From NCBI GenBank assembly GCA_964442905.1, contig CAYUBD010000024.1:1-14947 (forward strand): a stretch of DNA of 14,947 bases, written 5' to 3'. The translations under genes and the position numbers were made by a program. The notes under the pieces were generated by a model. That model made no database searches, had not been told where the DNA came from, and was given only the letters and a program-made list of their open reading frames with translations. Origin of the DNA: JAFGFG01 sp964442905 (GTDB taxonomy: Archaea; Aenigmatarchaeota; Aenigmatarchaeia; QMZP01; JAFGSV01). Positions 12,070-14,947 of the stretch are shown here, in pieces (position 1 is the first letter of the stretch; each line of letters opens with the position of its first letter).

Positions 12070-12945
12070 TTATAGGGATGCTCCCACCAGAAAGGCTGCA
12101 AGACCCAGTGCCATGCCTATCTTTATGAGCCGGCTGACAATCCTGTAGTTCCTGCGATGTATCAGCAGGATAGACGAAAATATCAAAACAGCGTCAGTAG
12201 GTACGAGTATCAGAAGGTACATATCGCCCAGTATGCCCCACGTATAAGGTATCATGGATACGACTATTGCCATCCAGAGGCTGAACGATGAAAACAGAAT
12301 GGCATATATGGTCTTGTACCTGAGCTTTATGCCCGCCGCCCCCACCCTGAACCTGTCCCCGAAAGACTCTTTCATCCTGGATGTCATTTTCTTCAGGAAA
12401 GACGTCCTGTCACCCTGAAGGTCTTCAAGGTCTTTGACTATCTCTCTGGAGAAGGTGACAAGACCTGCGAGAACCATGAGAATAAGCGGAAGTGTGATAT
12501 TACCTGATGCCGCTCCGCCGAATAGGAATGTGGAACCTGCCAGATATGCTACAGCCATATTTCCGAGCAGGACCTTGTTCTGAAGATGTGATGAATAGAC
12601 AATCAGCACCGTGGAGTTGACAATCGCTAAGACCAGACACAGGATGTTGTTGATAAGCACTGTGAACAGAATGCCTGCTGCAAAGAGCGCGATGCTGAGA
12701 AGGAGCGCATTCCTTTTGGTTATCCTTCCTGAGGGTATTGGTCTCCGCGGCTTGTTTATCCTGTCAGAATCCACATCTATGTAATCATTGATCACGTTGC
12801 CTGCTCCTGTTATGAGAAAAACTGCCAGAAACGCCAGAAGCACTGTTGGTGTGAATATGGACGAAACCAAAAATGCGCCAATCACCACACTGACACCAGA
12901 CATGATGCAGTTCAGGGGTCTGATGATGTCGAGGCACGACCACAT
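12070..12945 (-). CDS. digeranylgeranylglyceryl phosphate synthase-type UbiA prenyltransferase
   Basis: The 291-aa integral membrane protein of the UbiA superfamily has eight to nine hydrophobic segments. The first Asp motif is NDYIDVDSD (53-61), followed by 'INKPRRPIPSGRI', and the second is 'SREIVKDLEDLQGDR' (about 166-180). Both bind the Mg2+-diphosphate of the prenyl donor. This form, with NDYxDxxxD and KDxEDxxGD, is typical of the archaeal enzyme that adds the second geranylgeranyl group to geranylgeranylglyceryl phosphate, making the core ether lipid. The start at 12945 is ten bases after the L40e stop, so the two genes are probably co-transcribed. Other UbiA substrates (quinone or heme pathways) are less likely given the archaeal context. 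Confidence 0.85.
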   Translation of the reverse strand: MWSCLDIIRPLNCIMSGVSVVIGAFLVSSIFTPTVLLAFLAVFLITGAGNVINDYIDVDSDRINKPRRPIPSGRITKRNALLLSIALFAAGILFTVLINNILCLVLAIVNSTVLIVYSSHLQNKVLLGNMAVAYLAGSTFLFGGAASGNITLPLILMVLAGLVTFSREIVKDLEDLQGDRTSFLKKMTSRMKESFGDRFRVGAAGIKLRYKTIYAILFSSFSLWMAIVVSMIPYTWGILGDMYLLILVPTDAVLIFSSILLIHRRNYRIVSRLIKIGMALGLAAFLVGASL

Positions 12946-12955
12946 AAGAATAACC

Positions 12956-13132
12956 TCAAACCTTGTGATCCTTATGTTTTGGTCTGAGCTGTTTTGACCT
13001 GCAGTGCCTGCATTTGGCCTTCCCGTCTCTCACTTTGAGGAGGTCAGAACGTATCTTTGCTCCGCACTTCATGCATATAAAAACCCTGTTGAAAAGCCTT
13101 TCTTCAGCTTCAGGAAATCTTTGCTTCGACAT
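12956..13132 (-). CDS. rpl40e: 50S ribosomal protein L40e
   Basis: A 58-aa protein beginning MSKQRFPEAEERLFN. It has the archaeal L40e pattern: the 'FPEAEERL' start, a four-Cys zinc finger (Cys20-x2-Cys23 and Cys41-x2-Cys44) and the closing 'QLRPKHKDHKV' basic tail, close to the conserved LRPK ending. The small size is normal for the family. It is a component of the large ribosomal subunit. A TATA-like box (ATTTAAAAAG, about 36 bases upstream) and a weak GTGATGT Shine-Dalgarno-like site just before the ATG suggest a short leader. The lipid prenyltransferase follows ten bases after the stop. Confidence 0.92.
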   Translation of the reverse strand: MSKQRFPEAEERLFNRVFICMKCGAKIRSDLLKVRDGKAKCRHCRSKQLRPKHKDHKV

Positions 13133-13163
13133 TTACATCACTTCTTAATTTACATTGAGCCAA

Positions 13164-13173
13164 CTTTTTAAAT
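13164..13173 (-). promoter_or_regulatory. TATA-like box for the L40e-prenyltransferase unit
   Basis: ATTTAAAAAG on the minus strand is centred about 36 bases before the ATG at 13132, so these two genes may be transcribed separately from the Cys-rich gene upstream. Confidence 0.4.
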
Positions 13174-13179
13174 GTGTTT

Positions 13180-13974
13180 CTATAGCTGGAAAGCTTTAAG
13201 AGCGTGAAATGACTTAAGCGAGGCCCTTGACTCTTTCGCCACATTCTCCGGGTCCGCAGTCGTAATCAATATGTTGGAATGACCGAAGCCTGTTGAAGCC
13301 ATGTTCATCTTCATCCTCACCAGCATGAACATGTTGTTGTTTATGATAGTCCTGAAAAGCCCGGGTTTTTCTAATATCCCGTCCTTGTCCATGATTATCT
13401 CAACGCCTGCCTTTTCGTTCTTGCCGGAGTCCATAAGGTGGGCGTTGCTGGTGAAATGCTTTATGGCCATATCGTCAAAAAGGTTCTCCAGCTCTTTCTT
13501 CAGCTTGTCACAGTCCTTCCTCTCAGCTGCGTATATTATGAATCCGCCAGGATAAGCCAGTTTCACACCATACTCGAACTCCTTCCTCAACTCTTTCAGA
13601 AGCGTCCTTGTTGAAACAACATTAAGGTTGGCATAGACCATGTCTTTCGGGTGCTCATCCATATACTTATTCCAGCGCCAGCAGAAATGAGACCTGCACC
13701 CTGGCGGCCTGTAATCGAACACCAGGCATCCGTTCCTCAGCCTGCCGCTGAAGAATTTCCTGTCTATGATGTTTCTCTTCTCATCTATCTTCTTCTTCAT
13801 ATACAGCTTTTCCGCGAGCTTTTCGTCCTGCTTAATGCCCTTCTTAACAAGTCCCAGGTCAGCGAAGCATGTGTCATTGTCCTTTACGCAGCAGTAATCG
13901 CGCTTATAGTCAAACACGGTATAGCACTTGCGGCAGGTCTTGGCTATCTGCAGCTCATAGCTTTCAACACGCAT
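13180..13974 (-). CDS. Cys-rich putative metal/Fe-S-binding protein, YkgJ-like
   Basis: A 264-aa soluble protein with eight cysteines in its first hundred residues: Cys14, Cys17, Cys28, Cys29, Cys36, Cys83, Cys93 and Cys98. The segment NGCLVFDYRPPGCRSHFC (81-98) closely follows the C-x-Y/F-x-x-RP-x-x-C-R pattern of the YkgJ/CxxCxxCC family of putative zinc- or iron-chelating proteins. The spacing of the N-terminal cysteines is not the usual one, so this is a divergent member at best. The remaining ~165 residues are an unrecognised alpha/beta domain ('LAYPGGFIIYAAERKDC', then a basic Met-rich stretch near 205-225). The start at 13974 has an A/T box (ATATTTAATTTTC) 27 bases upstream. It diverges from cbf5 and leads the minus-strand cluster with L40e. 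Confidence 0.6.
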   Translation of the reverse strand: MRVESYELQIAKTCRKCYTVFDYKRDYCCVKDNDTCFADLGLVKKGIKQDEKLAEKLYMKKKIDEKRNIIDRKFFSGRLRNGCLVFDYRPPGCRSHFCWRWNKYMDEHPKDMVYANLNVVSTRTLLKELRKEFEYGVKLAYPGGFIIYAAERKDCDKLKKELENLFDDMAIKHFTSNAHLMDSGKNEKAGVEIIMDKDGILEKPGLFRTIINNNMFMLVRMKMNMASTGFGHSNILITTADPENVAKESRASLKSFHALKAFQL

Positions 13975-14007
13975 ATAATTAATTAAACACTTCTGAAAAT
14001 TAAATAT
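13974..14007. promoter_or_regulatory. compact divergent promoter of the Cys-rich gene and cbf5
   Basis: Only 31 bases separate the two start codons. On the plus strand TATAATTAATTAA (13974-13986) is about 28 bases before the cbf5 ATG at 14006. On the minus strand ATATTTAATTTTC (14007-13995) is about 27 bases before the ATG at 13974. Each TATA-like box therefore overlaps the other gene's start, so the two initiation complexes probably compete. Confidence 0.5.
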
Positions 14008-14830
14008 GTCCCTGAAAAAGCTTCTTCATAGTTCGGTCATACTCATAGACAAGCCAAAGGGCCCCACTTCTTTCGACATAGTTGAGAAGGTGTCGAAGTT
14101 TCTGAAAGTCAGTAAGGCTGGCCACTCAGGCACGCTCGACCCGAACGCAACCGGGCTGCTTGTGATAGCACTGGGCGAGGCAAGAAAAGCCATGCCCGTC
14201 CTCACAGGGCTTGACAAGGAATATATCGGTGTAATGAAGCTGCACGGCGACATCGAGAAGGAAGGTGTCACACGGGTTCTGATGTCATTCAATGGCGTGA
14301 TAACGCAGATGCCGCCCGTGAAGTCAGCGGTCGCAAGGAGAGAAAGGGAAAGGAAGGTCCATGAAATAGAAGTGCTGGAAAAGAACGGAAGGGATATCAA
14401 GTTCAGGGTACTGTGCGAAGCAGGTACGTACATAAGGAAGATTGCACATGACGCCGGCGAGAAGATGGGATGCGGCGCGCATCTCATAGAACTGCGAAGG
14501 ACCAGGGTAGGCCCGTTCTCTGTTGATGAGTCTGTCAGCGTTCCCGGGCTTGAGGAGATGACGGGTAAAAATCTGGAAAATCTACTGATTCCACTTGAAG
14601 ATGCACTCGAAAGGGTAGGACTGCCAAAGATAGTGATTAAGAACGAAAGCGAAAGGCTTGTCAGGAACGGCTCGCCCGTGAGGAAGGATTTCGTGGATTC
14701 CGCGCCGAGAAAGCTAAAAGAAGGCGATGATGTCGGCATTTTCAACCATGGCTCGGAGATCGTCTGCCTTGCAAAATTCGTTGGAAAAAGTGACATAACG
14801 GCCAAGACAGAAAGGGTATTCCTTGAGTAA
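14006..14830 (+). CDS. cbf5: rRNA/tRNA pseudouridine synthase Cbf5 (TruB family)
   Basis: The catalytic subunit of archaeal H/ACA ribonucleoproteins, which also makes pseudouridine 55 in tRNA. The TruB core starts with 'LIDKPKGPTSFD' (13-24) and carries the catalytic Asp45 in 'GHSGTLDPNATG'. Later signatures are 'QMPPVKSAVARR' (about 101-112), 'CEAGTYIRKIAHD' (about 137-149) and 'ELRRTRVGPF' (162-171). A PUA domain (about 207-273) ends the protein. At 274 aa it lacks the ~50-residue N-terminal extension of Pyrococcus-type Cbf5 (about 340 aa), which makes it look more bacterial TruB-like in length. No earlier in-frame start fits the leaderless promoter: the TATA-like box is 28 bases before the ATG. 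It is followed by a Trm112-like gene with its own promoter. Confidence 0.93.
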   Translation: MSLKKLLHSSVILIDKPKGPTSFDIVEKVSKFLKVSKAGHSGTLDPNATGLLVIALGEARKAMPVLTGLDKEYIGVMKLHGDIEKEGVTRVLMSFNGVITQMPPVKSAVARRERERKVHEIEVLEKNGRDIKFRVLCEAGTYIRKIAHDAGEKMGCGAHLIELRRTRVGPFSVDESVSVPGLEEMTGKNLENLLIPLEDALERVGLPKIVIKNESERLVRNGSPVRKDFVDSAPRKLKEGDDVGIFNHGSEIVCLAKFVGKSDITAKTERVFLE

Positions 14831-14832
14831 CG

Positions 14833-14842
14833 TTTTAATATA
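14833..14842 (+). promoter_or_regulatory. TATA-like box for the Trm112-like gene
   Basis: TTTTAATATA is centred about 25 bases before the ATG at 14863, predicting a leaderless message independent of cbf5. Confidence 0.45.
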
Positions 14843-14862
14843 ACACAAGCGTAAAATGATGT

Positions 14863-14947
14863 ATGTCTGTATCAAAAGAGCTTATGAATGTGCTTGCGTG
14901 CCCAAAGTGCAAGGGCGATGTTGCAGAGAATGGCATGTTCATAAACT
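14863..14947 (+). CDS. Trm112-like zinc-knuckle protein (partial, runs off the window)
   Basis: The first 28 residues are visible: MSVSKELMNVLACPKCKGDV, then AENGMFIN. The 'LMNVLACPKCKGDV' opening is the signature of the Trm112/UPF0434 family, small zinc-ribbon proteins. In archaea and eukaryotes Trm112 activates several RNA and protein methyltransferases by binding to them. Only the first CxxC pair (Cys13, Cys16) is visible, and the rest of the ~60-residue protein lies beyond the edge. Other in-frame ATGs are absent, and two nearby ATGs (14856, 14859) are out of frame. Being next to cbf5 would fit a role in RNA modification. Confidence 0.75.
   Translation, partial: MSVSKELMNVLACPKCKGDVAENGMFIN

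Noticed and set aside
14026..14805. A 259-codon open frame on the minus strand inside cbf5
   Set aside because: It is antisense to a clear Cbf5 gene, is Ser/Thr/Phe/Pro-rich as expected of a shadow frame, and has no promoter or family match.

Overview
The window is archaeal chromosome. The evidence is ribosomal protein L40e, a Cbf5-type pseudouridine synthase with a PUA domain, a UbiA-family prenyltransferase of the digeranylgeranylglyceryl phosphate synthase type, an archaeal-style type II/IV secretion ATPase, a CBS + winged-helix protein, and many genes whose ATG lies 24-28 bases after a TATA-like box with no Shine-Dalgarno sequence (leaderless transcripts). Genes are dense, arginine is mostly AGG/AGA, and base composition is near 50% GC over most genes. 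The sequence does not fix the lineage. The many small zinc-binding and two-helix membrane proteins would suit a small-genome archaeon, but that is inference.

Layout. 1-1648: a membrane-anchored winged-helix regulator (+) converges on a PAS-domain protein and an unrecognised 134-aa protein (both -). 1670-3847: a divergent promoter, then thyX and glyA one base apart; SHMT makes methylene-tetrahydrofolate and ThyX uses it for dTMP, so this is a thymidylate/one-carbon operon. 3848-6303: a UPF0316 membrane protein (-), a MATE exporter (+), a small TRASH-like zinc protein (-) and a 58-aa two-helix membrane protein (-). 6398-7487: an A/T-richer stretch with a 23-aa leaderless ORF, a 190-aa glycine-zipper protein, a 72-aa two-helix membrane protein and tRNA-Thr(UGU). 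A 13-bp exact copy of the tRNA 3' end lies 313 bp away, on the far side of the 72-aa gene, as expected for an attachment-site duplication. 7504-8055: a P-loop nucleotide kinase (-).

8142-10726 is a three-gene operon (+): a CBS-pair/winged-helix protein, a secretion/pilus-type ATPase (17-base overlap) and a small tail-anchored membrane protein. No GspF/FlaJ-type membrane gene follows. 10755-11321 (-) is an acetate/succinate transporter. 11322-11755 is gene-free and holds the transporter promoter, short repeats and a hairpin followed on the minus strand by a T-rich tract, probably the terminator of the next cluster. That cluster (-, 13974 down to 11756) is a Cys-rich YkgJ-like protein, L40e, the lipid prenyltransferase and a zinc-ribbon protein. 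cbf5 (+) diverges from it across a 31-bp double promoter, and the window ends inside a Trm112-like gene.

Most worth following up: the tRNA-Thr-flanked small-gene island, the ATPase operon with a built-in CBS sensor and no membrane platform gene, and the repeat-bearing intergenic region. No complete mobile element, CRISPR array or defence system is visible.
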